Part shown: piece after piece, positions 1-12,523 of the stretch
Position numbering within the stretch: position 1 is the first letter of the stretch
Layout of the letters: each line of letters begins with the position of its first letter
From: Endomychus coccineus
Lineage: Eukaryota > Arthropoda > Insecta > Coleoptera > Endomychidae
NCBI GenBank assembly: GCA_958510875.1
Contig: OY294070.1
Location: forward strand, 48,698,078 to 48,762,077
DNA length: 64,000 nt
Direction: 5' to 3'
Program-made: the position numbers and the translations under genes
The notes under the pieces: model-generated
The model's database searches: none
Told to the model about the DNA's origin: nothing
Seen by the model: only the letters and a program-made list of their open reading frames with translations

Positions 1-46
1 GTCGTCAACGATATAATCATCATTAATTCCTTGCTTTCGTTTCCAG

Positions 47-376
47 GCTTCTTGTGGTTCGCTTACAAACCTGCTCAAAATAAAAGTGGGGAGAAGATTA
101 TCGACTTCTGCTCAAAGCCAATCAGGAGAAACTGCTTCCGTTGCTGATCAACCAGTGGACAATAGCGGTACTAACATTCCTACTGAAACTGATAAAGATA
201 TCGACAACACCAATGACGAAGTGACACCAATCATAAAAAGCGATCTCACTAATGCACTTGATAATCACTTCGATAGAATAGATAATTTGATTGAGAAGGC
301 CGAACGTAACGAAATAAGTATGGGCGAACAAAGTAAAGAAATGAAACGCTTCCTTGATTGCAAAATTTTCAAATAG
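47..376 (+). CDS. hypothetical ORF, possible terminal exon
   Basis: I do not recognise this reading frame. It is open from a splice-acceptor-like pyrimidine tract ending in CAG at 44-46 to a stop after position 376, about 110 codons. There is no ATG near its start (the first in-frame Met is about residue 92), so it is either the last exon of a gene to the left or a chance frame. The product is rich in Ser, Thr, Asp and Asn. Its C-terminal third, from about residue 65, has spaced Leu, Ile and Lys/Glu residues that could form a short helix. No catalytic motif, membrane segment or zinc ligand set is visible. Confidence 0.2.
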   Translation, partial: ASCGSLTNLLKIKVGRRLSTSAQSQSGETASVADQPVDNSGTNIPTETDKDIDNTNDEVTPIIKSDLTNALDNHFDRIDNLIEKAERNEISMGEQSKEMKRFLDCKIFK

Positions 377-1385
377 GGGAGCGGTAGCGAACCAAACACC
401 AATACGATATAGTTTCAAACTGATTAGTTGGGTTAGTTAAATTTTGTTAAAACCTACAAGAGATTTATAGAAAATTATTTTCTCCACATCTAAGATGCTT
501 TCGAAAGTTTCGAGAAATAATCTAATCTGACGACAATCCACAGGAACTCTTCAAATGCAACACATGACCATGATTCTATAACTCTGTATTAAGACGAAAA
601 CTACTAGAAATTGCTACTTGAAGATTCAATTTGGGGTATTACTATCATTTAATCACCTTCGAACCACCACCATCTAACTGTAAATTCGATCATTGAGATC
701 GATTAACCATTTTCAAATTTTGGTCAGATGAAGATATATCTCTATGGATTTGGCGTTCAAATGATTTATAAAAATTTACTATTATTTCGTCACACAGTGA
801 CATTGGCAATTAAACTTAGCAGTTCGTGCGAATTTTAATTTCAATTTTTCATACAACTTACCAGATTGCTTCTTCGCATGATTATAAATTGTTTGAATGA
901 ACCAAATCTATGGTTACGCACAACATCGAATTTGATTAATTGCATGCTAGTTCTTAAAATCATATCAATTTGAACCATGATGACAAGTTCTTGAAATCAT
1001 ATCAATTTGAACCATAATAGCATATATCATAATTATAATATATTTATTATGATTGACCACGAAAAAGCACACTTAACTCTATTGAATACCTCTGGGATGT
1101 TTCTGGAAAACGTCTTAAGTGAAGGGGCCTTCATAACCTATTTGAACGAATTCGAAATAGGTATTGCTTGGAAAAGTTCAAAATGAAATACTTTCTCAAG
1201 ATTCTCTACCAACTATCAACAACGTTTGTTTGAATCACTTGAATCAATTCTCATTTCTATTCGGTACTTTCAATTTTGAAAATCTTCTAATTCTCTGAAA
1301 TGAAAACAATATTTTTCGGCAATTTCAAGTACAACTTTTATTTGTTTCTTGTTTCATGAAAGTCAATCTTTAAACATTCAATATG
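377..1385. other. AT-rich stretch, no gene seen
   Basis: About 1 kb of AT-rich sequence with no long reading frame. A phrase of about 20 bases (around AATCATATCAATTTGAACCA) occurs twice at 957-1017. I see no coding or RNA signal. Confidence 0.5.
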
Positions 1386-1607
1386 CAGGGTGTTTCAGTT
1401 TGTTTTTCGTTCACAACTTCGATAAACGATAGAACTTCTAAAAATTATAGGGGTCTTTCATATAAAATTTTTCTCTAAATCACTTCGTTTCCGAGATACA
1501 GGGTGTTGGAATTGTGAAAAATTATTACATTTTCTTCAATTTCTTCTAAGCAAATGAAGATTTTTAGTTCAAACTTGATACACTTTAGTTTCACTGAATG
1601 AGAAATT

Positions 1608-1986
1608 AGTAGTATACCAAGCGAGATTCTGGGACAGTTCGATGGCATGTTCATCCGCCTCTGTCCACCAGGTCTTACTCCTTGTGGTGTGTTGTCAATG
1701 ACCAGAGGCTTTTGCAGAAGAAGTTGTCAATAACCAGAGACTGCTGAAGAAGTGTCATATAGCAGACCTCACGTAAAACGTGGGTCTAGCCTAATGTCAC
1801 CTTGATTGTTAATTGTTTCACCTTGATTATAGGTAAAAGTGAGCTCAGCCTAGCCCAGACTAATTTTTATAGAAAGTGTCAAGACTTGCAGGTTTATTGG
1901 CTCACCTTACAAGGAGTAAGACTTGGTGGACAGAGGCGTATGGACATGCCATCGAACTGTCCCAGAATCCCGCTTGTTATACTACT
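1608..1986. mobile_element. 379-bp hairpin MITE inside mariner TIR
   Basis: The ends AGTAGTATACCAAGCG and its complement form inverted arms of about 80 bp (1608-1688 and 1907-1986), with a few mismatches. A 6-bp direct duplication GAAATT flanks it at 1602-1607 and 1987-1992. Removing it restores the continuity of the mariner left TIR relative to the right TIR. No coding sequence is visible. The 6-bp duplication and these ends do not match a superfamily I can name. Confidence 0.75.
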
Positions 1987-2332
1987 GAAATTTGTCAGTT
2001 ACAAAATGTTTTTGGGGTAAATGCAGTAGCGTAGCTGTGAGGTTTTGTACGCATTTGTACTCTTTAAATTTCTACGCCAATGGTCGAAAATTATTATTGT
2101 ATGCAAATTTAAAACCTTTGATTTATTTACAAAAAAAAATATTCCTGATCAATTCCGCATGGAGCTATTTCGATTTTTCTAATCAGGGTTATCTTATGGA
2201 ATTACACCTTTGTTAAATATGATATTAATTAGTAGGCATTGCATTAAATACAACAGTATTGACAAATGTCACATAAATCACTATTTATGTCTGTGTTATT
2301 GATATATTCGTTGAAGATACTCAATTAGTATA

Positions 2333-3345
2333 ATGCCATTTCAATTTACCAATCTAGAATACCCAAATATTCATTTTGTTTATGAGTTTTGTATTGGAAA
2401 TTTCATATACCGTATACGTTTTCCAGATGCAAGACATCCATCTCCAGCGGTACTTAGAAGAATTCATTTGATGTTTTCGGAAAATGGTTCTGCACGTCAT
2501 AGGAGAAAACAGAACAGAAATTACAATGTTTTAGTAAAGAATACAACAAGACGAATTCTGACAGATTTGTCGAAACAAGATCCATGAGTTTTCGCAGAGC
2601 TACTCGTATTCTTAATATATCTCATGTAATAATTTAGAGAACGTTACGTAAGAGCTTACCGTCTACAACCAGTTCAAACTTTTCCCCCAGGAGACAACGA
2701 ACGGCGTTTACAATTTTATAATTTTTTTTATTAATTCGGTGAACAACAACGAAAACTTCCTCCAGCAAATAAATATTTTACTGGACGTGGAGCTATTAAT
2801 TTTTACAATTTACGTATATGGGTAAATGGAAACCCTCATAGTTCAAGATCTAGGAATTTTCAAGAAGAATTCAGTGTCAATGTCTGGCTTGGTTTTTACA
2901 AAAACAATATTTTTGGCCCATACGTTTTACCAGACACACCAACTGCCGCTGCATTTTTAGAATTTTTGGAAACAATTCACGAAGATATCTAGGAGAAAAC
3001 GCTACTCAATCAGAGAACAAATGCATGGATACAACTGGATGACATGTACGAGAATGGTTAAATAGGAAGTACAGTGAAAGATGGATTGGTAGAGATGGCC
3101 CAGTTGCATGGCCTTCTCGATCACCTGACTTCAATCCTGTGATTTTTTTTGCTTGGGGTTATTTAAAAGATATAGTTTATACCACGTCGGTTCATAATAG
3201 AGAAGATTTACTGAATCATATTCAAAGAGCTTGTGGTGAAACAAATAATAACATGTTAATTGGAAGAAGAAGGTCGTTGATAAATCGATGTCGCCGTTTC
3301 GTTGGAGTATCGAATATCATTTTGAGCATTTATTATGAATTATTA
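2333..3345 (+). pseudogene. mariner-like transposase A, broken
   Basis: The N-terminus from the ATG at 2333 (MPFQFTNLEY...) resembles the DUF4817 helix-turn-helix of insect mariner-like transposases, with the RHPSPAVLRRIH block near residues 36-47. The frame stops at 2587. Fragments of the rest continue in other frames: an ISHVII-like second helix near 2615, the FPPGDNERRLQFYN block near 2680, the GRGAINFYNLRIW block near 2785, and the C-terminal WGYLKD / HNREDLLNHI region at 3155-3215. The first catalytic Asp block is lost and the second and third are disrupted by stops and indels, so the gene is dead. The homologous copy at 47.6-48.3 kb helps place the pieces. Confidence 0.8.
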
Positions 3346-3851
3346 TTTTTATCGTTACCAATAAATAGGTATTCAAATATTCTTTTAAATAGCCTTTCTA
3401 AAGAAATTCCATAAGATAACCCTAATTAGAAAAATCAAAATTGCTCGAACAGGAAGTCTCTCAGGGAAATTTATCAGAAATACTTTTTCAGGAAAATAAA
3501 TTAAAGTTTTCAAATTTGTATACAATAATAACTTCCGACCATTGGCGTAGAAGTTTAAGGAGTTTAAATGCGTACAAAACCCCATTTCTACGCTACTGTA
3601 TTTGTCTCAAAAATATTTTGTCACAAAAAGAAATCTCATCCAGTAAAACTGAAGTGTACCAAGTTTGAACTGAAAAGTTTTATTTGTTCTGAAGATAATG
3701 AAGAAATTGTTATAATTTTTAAAACTTCAACACCCTCTCTATCTCGGAAACGAAGTGAGTTAGAGAAAAATGTTGTATAAAAGACCACTATTATTTTTAG
3801 AAGTTCTATCGCTTATCGAAGTTATGAACGAAAAAACTGAAACACCCTGTA

Positions 3852-4384
3852 TAATTGATAGAGAGGGCTGTCGCCATTTGGTGAAACATTTTTGAAAATA
3901 AAATAATAAGAAGACACTAACTTGTGATAAGATTTCACAATATTTGTTTCGATTGCGTATTTTATTTTAATCATTATTTCTGTCAATTATTAGACCATTC
4001 ACTTCTACAGATTTTTCAATAAGTTTTCGTCAGACATTGATTCATATCTAAATCTACTTAAAAATACAGTGTAGCCAAAACTTGCAAGGAGGTTTTCTGA
4101 CAAATCAAATAGAATTTCATGTTGAAACAGGAAGCTTACTAGCCGGTTTAATAGTTGGTTACGATAGAGCAAAAACTGGTCTAATATTTGCGCCATCTGA
4201 AAATAGAGTTTTAGACTTTTTATTGCAATACATTCTAAACAAATTTATACATTCGTCTAATTCCAGCTAGATTTCAATTTAGTTATTACTTGTTGTGGCC
4301 AACCACGATGGTAGCTCTATCTGACTCTAAGAACAAGTGTTTCCTTCTTAAATTGGTCTTTATACAGTCACATTAGCACAAACA
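3852..4384. other. unassigned sequence between mariner and PLE
   Basis: About 530 bp with overlapping short frames on both strands (for example 4082-4270 +, 62 codons) that I cannot match to any family. It may be decayed PLE sequence, given the connector fragment that follows, but nothing in it proves that. Confidence 0.3.
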
Positions 4385-5065
4385 GTAACACCGCAATTTG
4401 GTGAAGTTTCTCAACTTCGTTGTTCTAATTTTGCTGGCTCAACGAGACGTTCAATAATCTATGAACTAGACTATTAAGCGGAGCTATATTATATCTACAT
4501 CTAAATCCGCCGGGGATTCAGCTACACCATTTGTTTTCTAAATTTGCTATACAACTAGTTTATAGATGTAAAAACAAGCTAAAACACCGTTTAGGCAACA
4601 CCTTTGATAAAGTTACCGATTTCGACAAATCCAGGATTTACAAAATCAATTGTGCGTCATGTTCAAAATGCTATATGGGTCAAACTAGAAGGAACATTTT
4701 AACTCGTTATAAGGAACATTTTGCCCATATAAAGAAAAATAATGGTGAAAAATCAGCGGCAACCGAAAATATTTTGTATACAGGTCACACCATTCCTCAA
4801 GAAAGTTTATACAGACAAATATCCAGGTAATTTAGAAGGAATGGGAATGTATAAACGGAAAAGCAATTTATTAAATCCCGATTTATCTCCAGTTGAGGGT
4901 AACTCATTATTCACATTATTATCCCCAAATAGTATTTAAACAGGCACATTTTGATTTATAATTTAGTTTACTCTGACGGTGGCTACTTCTTAGCCGAAAG
5001 GTCCCCGATGCATTAATAGCAGTTTTAGTGCATAAGGGTGATTATTTCTTATCTATAGTGTTATC
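4385..5065. mobile_element. Penelope-like element with inverted 5' part
   Basis: Two parts of one element lie in opposite orientations. At 4490-4385 the - strand encodes the linker between reverse transcriptase and endonuclease (LNSLVHRLLNVSLSQQN). At 4516-4940 the + strand encodes the GIY-YIG region and C-terminus, followed by a tail to about 5065 that is shared with the copy at 38.7 kb. In the related copy at 48.8-49.1 kb the linker and downstream part share one strand. The arrangement here therefore looks like the inversion left by twin priming during target-primed reverse transcription. Confidence 0.75.
4531..4938 (+). pseudogene. PLE GIY-YIG endonuclease fragment
   Basis: This encodes the C-terminal endonuclease of a Penelope-like retroelement. 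The visible core is IYKINCASCSKCYMGQT, where IYKI and CYMGQT stand for the GIY and YIG strands, then the TRYKEHFAHIKKN helix with the Arg and His expected in this family, then ILYTGHTI. A frameshift near 4800 moves the C-terminal part (EGMGMYKRKSNLLNPDLSP) to another frame ending at 4938. The reverse transcriptase domain is absent. The fragment cannot act by itself. The same subfamily occurs at 38.3-38.8 kb and 48.8-49.1 kb. Confidence 0.85.
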
Positions 5066-5511
5066 ATATATCCACAGTGTTAACTCTTTTATAGTTTATT
5101 AGTGGAAAAATTCATTGACCCTATTTTATTTCATAGACAATTTCGATCCATTTAAAGGCTGAAAGATGTTTTCTATTTCTTGTTTTATCCCGCAAATATC
5201 TTGAAAAACATCGATATGATCAAAAACTTTTTGGTTATAAAATTATGAATATTTTAGGTTTTTTGTCAAAATTAACAGATTTATTCTTTTTTTAAGCGCC
5301 TTTTGCGCGATTGACAACTAAAGTGATATAATTGGAAGCCAACACAAAACTAATAGATTTTTATTAATGCTGTACGATGGCAAAAAGCCGAATTGCAAAA
5401 ATCATGAAATAAGATTTAATGAAATAACATATATTTTAATTGATTCTATTCATTTCGTAACACTAACATTTGTGCTTGAAACATGGTAGAATTAGCAACT
5501 TTAGTTATCTT

Positions 5512-5542
5512 GAAAATTCTTGACTACCGGATGGATTCCGCG
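5512..5542 (-). mobile_element. PLE tail fragment (empty site)
   Basis: About 31 bp, GAAAATTCTTGACTACCGGA and on to ATTCCGCG. It matches the sequence abutting the foldback element at 61267 onward and the PLE tail at 15945-15990. It carries the undisrupted AAATTCTTG that is duplicated around that foldback element. It is too short to assign without those comparisons. Confidence 0.5.
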
Positions 5543-5559
5543 TATACAAATATAGATAG

Positions 5560-8500
5560 ATAGAATATACTATATTACTCGGAAAGAAAATCTGCTGTAG
5601 GTTCCTCAAAACGTATACATGTGGTTTTAAAAAAATACAAAGTTGTTTCACATATCGTTTGTTCAACTTCAATGTTTCACGATTAAAATCCATAGCGCAC
5701 AAAAATAATTGAATTCATCTTTTACCTATGAATATTTAATGTAGATTTAGATAAAATCCTTAAGCAATGCATCATGTTCTAAATAATATAGGTGTTATGT
5801 TATATAAAACTACATAGAGCATTCACATTTAAACTTAATCGTTATGCAAATAAATGCCTGGAATATAATAGTGCCATATACTTAGAATTGACAGCTATTT
5901 TTGAGCAGAGAGAATTTTCTCAGTTACTTCTAAGGGCCTACTTCAGCTTGGGTGTTCTAACGTGCTTCTAACATAAGATCGATATAAGCTAAATCATTCC
6001 CAACTCCTGCCAATAGTTATCGATATCTTCCACCTTAAAATAAACACATTAGTGCATTTATGTTCACTTCATTCTCATTACCACTTATTATAAGTCTTAA
6101 TAAGGTGCATGGGCTATACATTTATTCATAAATCAGTTTAAAGTTAAATTTGTTCAAAGCCTCAGAGATTGAAGTTTAAATATTAAATTTAAAGTTTAGA
6201 GTTTTTAAATAAAGTTTTAACTCAAATAAAATATAAAAGTTCCGTTTTCAAAATAGTGAAAATCGAACTTTCAACAGCTATTTTAATTAAGTTCTAAATG
6301 AATTTTCATCACGTAATGGCTAACTATACAATTTTTAAAGTTTGAAGTTTAGTTTAAACTTTTAAAGTTTAAAATTTAAAGTTCAAAGTTTAAAGTTTAA
6401 GGTTCAAACTTTAAAGTTCAAAGTTTAAATTTTGCGCTTTGGCCCTTCCATTCCATGAGTTTTGAATTTTGACATTGAAAAATAAATAAACGACTTTCAT
6501 CTTATTGTACATTTTTTGGAAATGCTAATCCAGTTACGAAATTATAGTAATTTCTCGGAACATGTATCGCTTAGAAATAATACTGTTGATTATTTGTATG
6601 TTTGATTAATAGTCGAAAGACGCAAGCCAAACCCTTTTCAACACTATTGTTTGTCTTTACGTACGTCATTTCGATCTTACTTCCATGACAATACTCTTGA
6701 TCTAAACCTAAAATAATCATTCAAGCTATAACAAACTGTTATAGTTTGAAGGAAAAAATGTAATGTAATTATTTAAAATAAAATACCTACTTACTATTTC
6801 TGCTTACATCGATTGCCAATTCAATAGGACGAAAACAAATATAATTTGGTATTAAATCAAGGAAATATAGTGAATGACAGAAGGAAGTATTGTTCAAAAG
6901 ATTCTACGCTGTTACAAGGTGCTAATTCTTTTTGAATATTCATTCGATTAATTATTAAATTAAGACTCCTACACCTGAAAAATTTAGGTAAAGATATGAA
7001 AAATAAATTTTCACGTTCAAGTCGATAATATCAATAGTTACCGTTCTTCTTAGTTGAACGAAAACCGAATGGAAGTTAAGAAAAAATATTTTTGAGAAGA
7101 TTCATTTCACACATCTTGCATACTTTCGACAACAGGTTTATGAACGATATAAACAATGAAACTATTCCGATAACTAAAGGTTTTACATACAGGTATGAAC
7201 AATTAAGTTCCAGAAGAGAGATCGTATATCTTGCGGATGTAACCTGAGGTTTACTAAATATCACTTAAATGCCTATAGTTCCTCTAAATACCTACTGCAC
7301 ATTAACAATAACACTGAATTATTCACTGTATAAGTATGTAGTATGTCCTGTGACGTGCTTCGTTCACTTTGGCGTTTAATACTTACGACAGTAATTGTCC
7401 TTAAAGTGAACCGGATCTGAATCCAATTGATTTGTTTTGATTTCTCGAGCGCCAGATTATTAATGAGGTTACTCCTCAGGGAGCACTTTTACTAGGGTTC
7501 TCATCACAGTGCTATCTATGGTGGAGTAAGTAAACAGGGCTCATAAGGGCAGAATAAATAGTATAAGATTTGTACGGACACCGTACAACTACTTAATATA
7601 TTCAAAGTTACTTATCGATACCTGAGCCACTCTTTATCCGTACGCTACGAGAATAATAACGATATAAACTTATTTGGCCCAATTGCAACAATTACTTTTT
7701 ACCACTTTTATTGATACCTGATATTGCACGCCCGCAAACAAGGAAATGAAATGTACCGAAATGTACCAGAGCAATTAGCAATTATATTATTTACCTAATA
7801 TTTGAATTTTATGAAATTCTGTCTCACAAAGAATTGCTAGTGGAACTTCGAGCCTTCAAACTCAAACCTAAGCTGAACTAACTAACTAACTAAAAAAGAA
7901 TCATCCGAATGAATTCTCTCAGTCTGAGAGAGTATAAATACTCCTTTTCGGTGTGCCTTCTCGCGGCCACTGCTTGGTGAAAAGCTATTTTTTATTCATT
8001 ACGCTCATAATCCTCCACCAATTCCAATATTTTGTGCCAACGTTTTTATTTATAACAGCTGCTATCTTACAGTGACACGATATATTCACGGTTTGAGATG
8101 CAATCAACTATACGCGGTTATGAATTGGACCGGATTCAGATTCAACCCCTATAGCGCATGAATGCCTATTCCCTGCTCGCTCTATATTACTTTACAACAA
8201 TCTACCTACTCGGATACTTATTTAGATATACGCGTTTCTATTAAAGCAATATGAACTGTTTATATGAAATTTATGAGCTTTGTAACAGCCCATAATATAA
8301 TAATATTATATCCGATGTTGGTTTTCCTAGATTCTTTCCACATAGCCACTCATTTTTCCGCCGAACTATCATCTTTACTAACGTGGTTCCTGTAGTACTT
8401 TTCGGTTAAACCCCAGATGTGGTGAAGGGGGAACATTTAAAAATAAGGGTGTATCCGAAGCACTCGTTGGTCACATTTTATTCATACATAAATATTCTTG

Positions 8501-10440
8501 TCCATCAGTTTTCTTGGAGGTGAGAATGAAATAAGATTTTTTTCTTTTTGACGTTTCGATATTTTGTTTATGTCTTAATCAAGAATTTTCAGTAAATGCT
8601 TGTGAAAATAGCCAAATATGACGTCATATACTTGTTCCAGCTAACAACCCATAGAACCAATAACCAAAGTGAATAAACAATTATTATGATTTACCGTTAC
8701 CGAGGCTTTTGAAGTTCTTAATAAGTCTGTATTTAAGAAGTTCATAATTTGCTCCGTATTTTATCACCACCCGTATTTCATTCTGAGGTTTGCATCCTTC
8801 CTATTGAATAAAGTGATTTTTCATATTGATATTCTTCCAATATTATTCAGCGAGCATATCGTTCTACGGACATGTTCACATAAGTAATCTACGTAATTCC
8901 AGGATTAAAATAATATAATTCTCAATAGTTAGTTGTTCTGGAGAATTTAAAATCTTCCCAATTCAATTCGGATCAGGATATAAAAAAGAATCCAGTTTTG
9001 ATTTTATGTTTGTGTAAAATGAATTATACATAAACAGTTTGTGTGATAAAATTGTGCTCGACACAGCAATGTGATTATAGCGTATCGTAGCTTTTTATGT
9101 ATGTAATGTAGCAATGAAAATAATGCTTTGAACAAAAAACAGCCTAAAATTCGGCTTCGTCCTATAAAGATAAAAACGACAGTTATCGTTATTTATAGAA
9201 TGTAAATATAGAAAGTAATTATTCGTTCCATAGATACATTGAACTTTTCATCTGTAAATTTTATATTAATATTGTTAAAATTTGGTATAAATTATTGAAG
9301 TTGACAATTATATTCGTATTTATAATAAGGAGATAATTATATATTTTGCATGTATTACAACAATGCACGTTGTTATCAAATGAAAGTATTTTTTGTTTAC
9401 TGATCATATTTTTCGAGAATTTGTAATATGCTATTCTTTAATATACTTTTGACTCAGACATGTTGGTTTTGATCATGTTTTCCCCAATAAAGTCAAGTCT
9501 GCTTTTAACGATTGTTCCGAAAGCAGCAAAGAATATTGTTAATCTTCCTAAGCTATTCAAATAAAATCATAATTCAACAATTTGTTTTGACCTTTGGAAC
9601 AACAAGATGAACACATATTTATTCCATAAGAATTATCAAAATGGCCCAAAGTTTTTTTGTTTCTATATTATGTGTGAAGTGGTGAAGTGTAGAATAGGGA
9701 CACAATCGAAATGAATGTTTTTTTGATAGTGCTGTCGCAAATTTTGATAGCAGATAATCGGGTCAATTAACACAGAATCAAAAAATCGACATACCTATAT
9801 GCGGAATAACTCCCGTAAATCGACCGGCGAATAGGCGAATTAGTTGTGAAAACGAAAATTTTGACGTTATTGTTTTTTTTTAATATTTGATTTCTACATG
9901 AATATAGTACCGATATCTTTCAAAAAGAAAGATTCATTAATTTTTTTGTCTAACTAAATTGGTGAATTAACGACAATATCATTGAGGGCCTTTTCCTCCT
10001 TCCTGTAGCATTTTTCGTTCTTTTTTCTCAAGCATCAGAATAGGTAAAATAATTATTACATACACGAGTGACGGTAAAAAATGACAAAATAATTCGAATG
10101 TTATAAATATTATGAAAAAATTTACAGAAAAATTAGTACGATAGTTTTACCTTGCTATTTTTTGATATTTTATTTATAAAAAAAAATGATTTCTGATATT
10201 AGCTGGTGCAACCTACTCCCTTACTGAACTCCAACGTGTGCTCGGAAATCGAAATAAGGGAGCGAATCTTCATAGATTACGCCGAAAATGTACAAATTTG
10301 AGGGGATTTTCGATTACCATTCGGATCAAAATGATAATTATTATTAACGGATTCCTTTCAAGTTTATAAATCCTTTATAGTTTCAGATTATTTGCAAAGA
10401 TTTTGAAATGGGGATCTGATAATCTAGTAGCTTAATGCAA
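5560..10440. other. 4.9 kb without a recognisable gene
   Basis: AT-rich DNA with only short frames on both strands. It includes a low-complexity patch at 6130-6430 (listed separately). A weak LINE-like trace lies around 7430-7900 (a TPQGALL-like phrase at about 7470 and a TAAC repeat at 7877-7892), which I could not extend to a domain. I see no tRNA, rRNA, LTR or terminal-repeat structure. Confidence 0.45.
6130..6430. repeat. AAAGTTTAA low-complexity repeat
   Basis: Degenerate short repeats of AAAGTTTAA and AAAGTTCAA, densest at 6340-6428, on both strands. They have no coding potential and probably arose by slippage. Confidence 0.7.
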
Positions 10441-10459
10441 CCAAAACTCAAGCTTGCGT

Positions 10460-11085
10460 CTTCTTCGGGAAGGCGGATCCCAATCCCTAATATGATGATG
10501 TCAACCATAACAATGGTCGGGATCACCACCAACAACACTCTCTCGTGGGACGATCATGTGAGGTCCATTACGAAAACCGCTTTACAATAACTTTCCAGCA
10601 GCTCCTCATAGTCTACAAAGCACAGATTCAACCTGTCCTGGATTCACATGCCTGAAGTTGGGCTCCCAAACATACCTTGAAGCTCTTGGATTTCATTGAG
10701 AAGAAAGATGATGTCACACTTACGAGTTCATTGGCCTATCTAGAACATCGTAGAAAGGTGGGAGATCTCCCCCTTTTCTAGAGATATTTCCATGGTCGGT
10801 GTTCATTAGAAATCTCGTCTGTTGTTTCACCACGAGAGGTTCCAGATTAGGTGAACTAGACGAGCTCAAACTAGTCACCACTACTTCACTGTCAAACTCG
10901 AGACCAGCCGAACTTCTCCCTATCAGACTTCATTTTTTTATCGAACAGCGAAGTTGTGGAAGTCTACCTAGTGAGGTCTTTCCCTATGCCTATAACCCCC
11001 AATCCTCATCTCATCTCCCTAAATTCCACTGCTGGCTCAAACGATGTTATACGAACATTATAGGTTTCCATCTCGTGTAGTCAAA
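10460..11085 (+). pseudogene. LINE reverse transcriptase C-terminus, decayed
   Basis: The + strand carries scattered pieces of the C-terminal end of a non-LTR retrotransposon polyprotein. A GITTNNTLSWDDHVRSI phrase (the LGI..D..L.W..HI block after the polymerase core) lies near 10530. SLAYLEHRRKVGDLPLF lies near 10735, then RYFHGRCS and the terminal VFP-Y--Q-F-type block near 10975. Stops and frame changes separate them. The polymerase core and endonuclease are absent, as expected for a 5'-truncated copy. The clade cannot be named from these pieces. Confidence 0.65.
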
Positions 11086-11439
11086 GTATAATAAAAATAG
11101 GCTTTTCATTGGGTTTTTTCAACATTTCTTTTTTGAATTTGGTTCTCTCTTTAGCCTTCCTACGAAATTTTAATGCATTTTTCAGTCTTTTTTGACTTTT
11201 GATCGGTTTTTAATTCGCAAAGACGGAGTTTACAATCTGTCAAATCATATTCATTTTTGTGTGTAAATAGTTCACAATATTTTGAATTTTCGTTTTCAAT
11301 CAAGGGTTTTCTCCTTATGAAAAATACGAAATAAGATGAAATGTCTTATATCCATAGCAAATCGAATATTATTTTAAATTGTTCAAATCAAGAATACTTA
11401 CTACATTACACGACTATTAAAGATCACATCCTCTTGAGT

Positions 11440-12425
11440 GGCAATGACAAATTTACAATGGACTTGGCTACAAGCCATTGTATTATGTGAATGAAAAAGC
11501 TAAACATTCCTTCGTTTCAGATCTAATTTACAAACATATTTGGTGCACAATTTATTTGACAGTTATTATAATAATTGATTTGCAAAAACCAATATTTTTC
11601 TATGGTAATGCTTACCTTGCAGTAAACTTGGAATTACCAGCCGTTTGAAAAAAATGCAAGTGCTACACTTTCTTCATTGCACAACTTATTCGTAACAAAA
11701 AAGCCACAATTAATACAACATTTAATTCCCAAAAATCAATCTTTCTTTTCCAATGGTAATGCTAACTTTACTTGGAACATGGCTCAACTCCCGTTAAAAA
11801 AAAATTGGTGTTTTAAATGTTTTTATTGCACTAGCAAGAACGCTACAATTAATATGCAAAAACTATCTTTATTCCAATGGTAATGGTAACTTTACAGTGA
11901 ACTTGGATTTTACAGCAGTTTAAAAAAAGTTAAATTGCTAGACTTTCTTCATTTCAGATTTAATTTGCAACAGAAAACCGGCAATTAATACGTTTTATTT
12001 CCAAAAATCAATCTTTCTTTCAATGATAATTCTAACTTTAATGGGAACTTGACATTACTTGCCATTAAAAAAAATCGTGTTAGAAGGGTTTTCATTACAC
12101 AATTAACTTACAAGAAGAAAGCGACAATTTATGTAATCATTAATTTGTGAAAATCTTTTTTTTTTCCATAGGTAATGCTAACTTTACAGTAAACTTGGAA
12201 TTATCTAACTTTTAAACAAAAATTAATGTGCTAAACTCTTTTCATTGCACAACTAAAAAACGACAATTAATACAATTTTTAATTTCCAAAAATTAATACT
12301 TCTCTTCAATGATAATGCTAACTTCCCTGTGAACTTGGCATCACCTGCTTTTAAGAAAAAAAATTAGGATCTACGAATTTTTTATTGCATACTAATTCAC
12401 AACAATAAAGCGAGAATTAATACAG
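11440..12425. repeat. degenerate tandem array, ~146-bp units
   Basis: A phrase close to GGTAATGCTAACTTTACAGT recurs at about 11440, 11604, 11755, 11879, 12025, 12171 and 12311. The spacings are 164, 151, 124, 146, 146 and 140 bp. Each unit also carries an A-rich run, a TTTTCATTGCACAA phrase and an AATTAATAC phrase. The units have diverged strongly, so this is an old array. The sequence is not obviously related to the array at 13605. Confidence 0.75.
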
Positions 12426-12523
12426 TAGCTGAGATTTAAAAAATGCACCTGATTATCACTCCACCTACCTTCTCACTTAATATTAGCATTTTATCTCATT
12501 GCACTAGCAGCCTCGTCTACAAG

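Larger units (their letters stand above)
1386..3849 (+). mobile_element. mariner-like element A, copy 1 (decayed)
   Basis: The element begins CAGGGTGTTTCAG and ends CTGAAACACCCTG, followed by TA at 3850-3851; the left TA appears mutated to TG. Terminal inverted repeats are about 445 bp each once the hairpin at 1608-1986 is removed: the left arm runs to about 2210 and the right arm from about 3405. Between them lies a broken transposase on the + strand. TA target use, the CAGGGTG end and the transposase remnants place it in the IS630/Tc1/mariner superfamily. A second copy lies at 47154-48836. Confidence 0.85.

Noticed and set aside
7430..7900. Possible LINE reverse transcriptase (TPQGALL-like phrase and TAAC repeat tail)
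   Set aside because: Only one short phrase resembles an RT motif; neighbouring blocks are absent in all frames, so it is not called.
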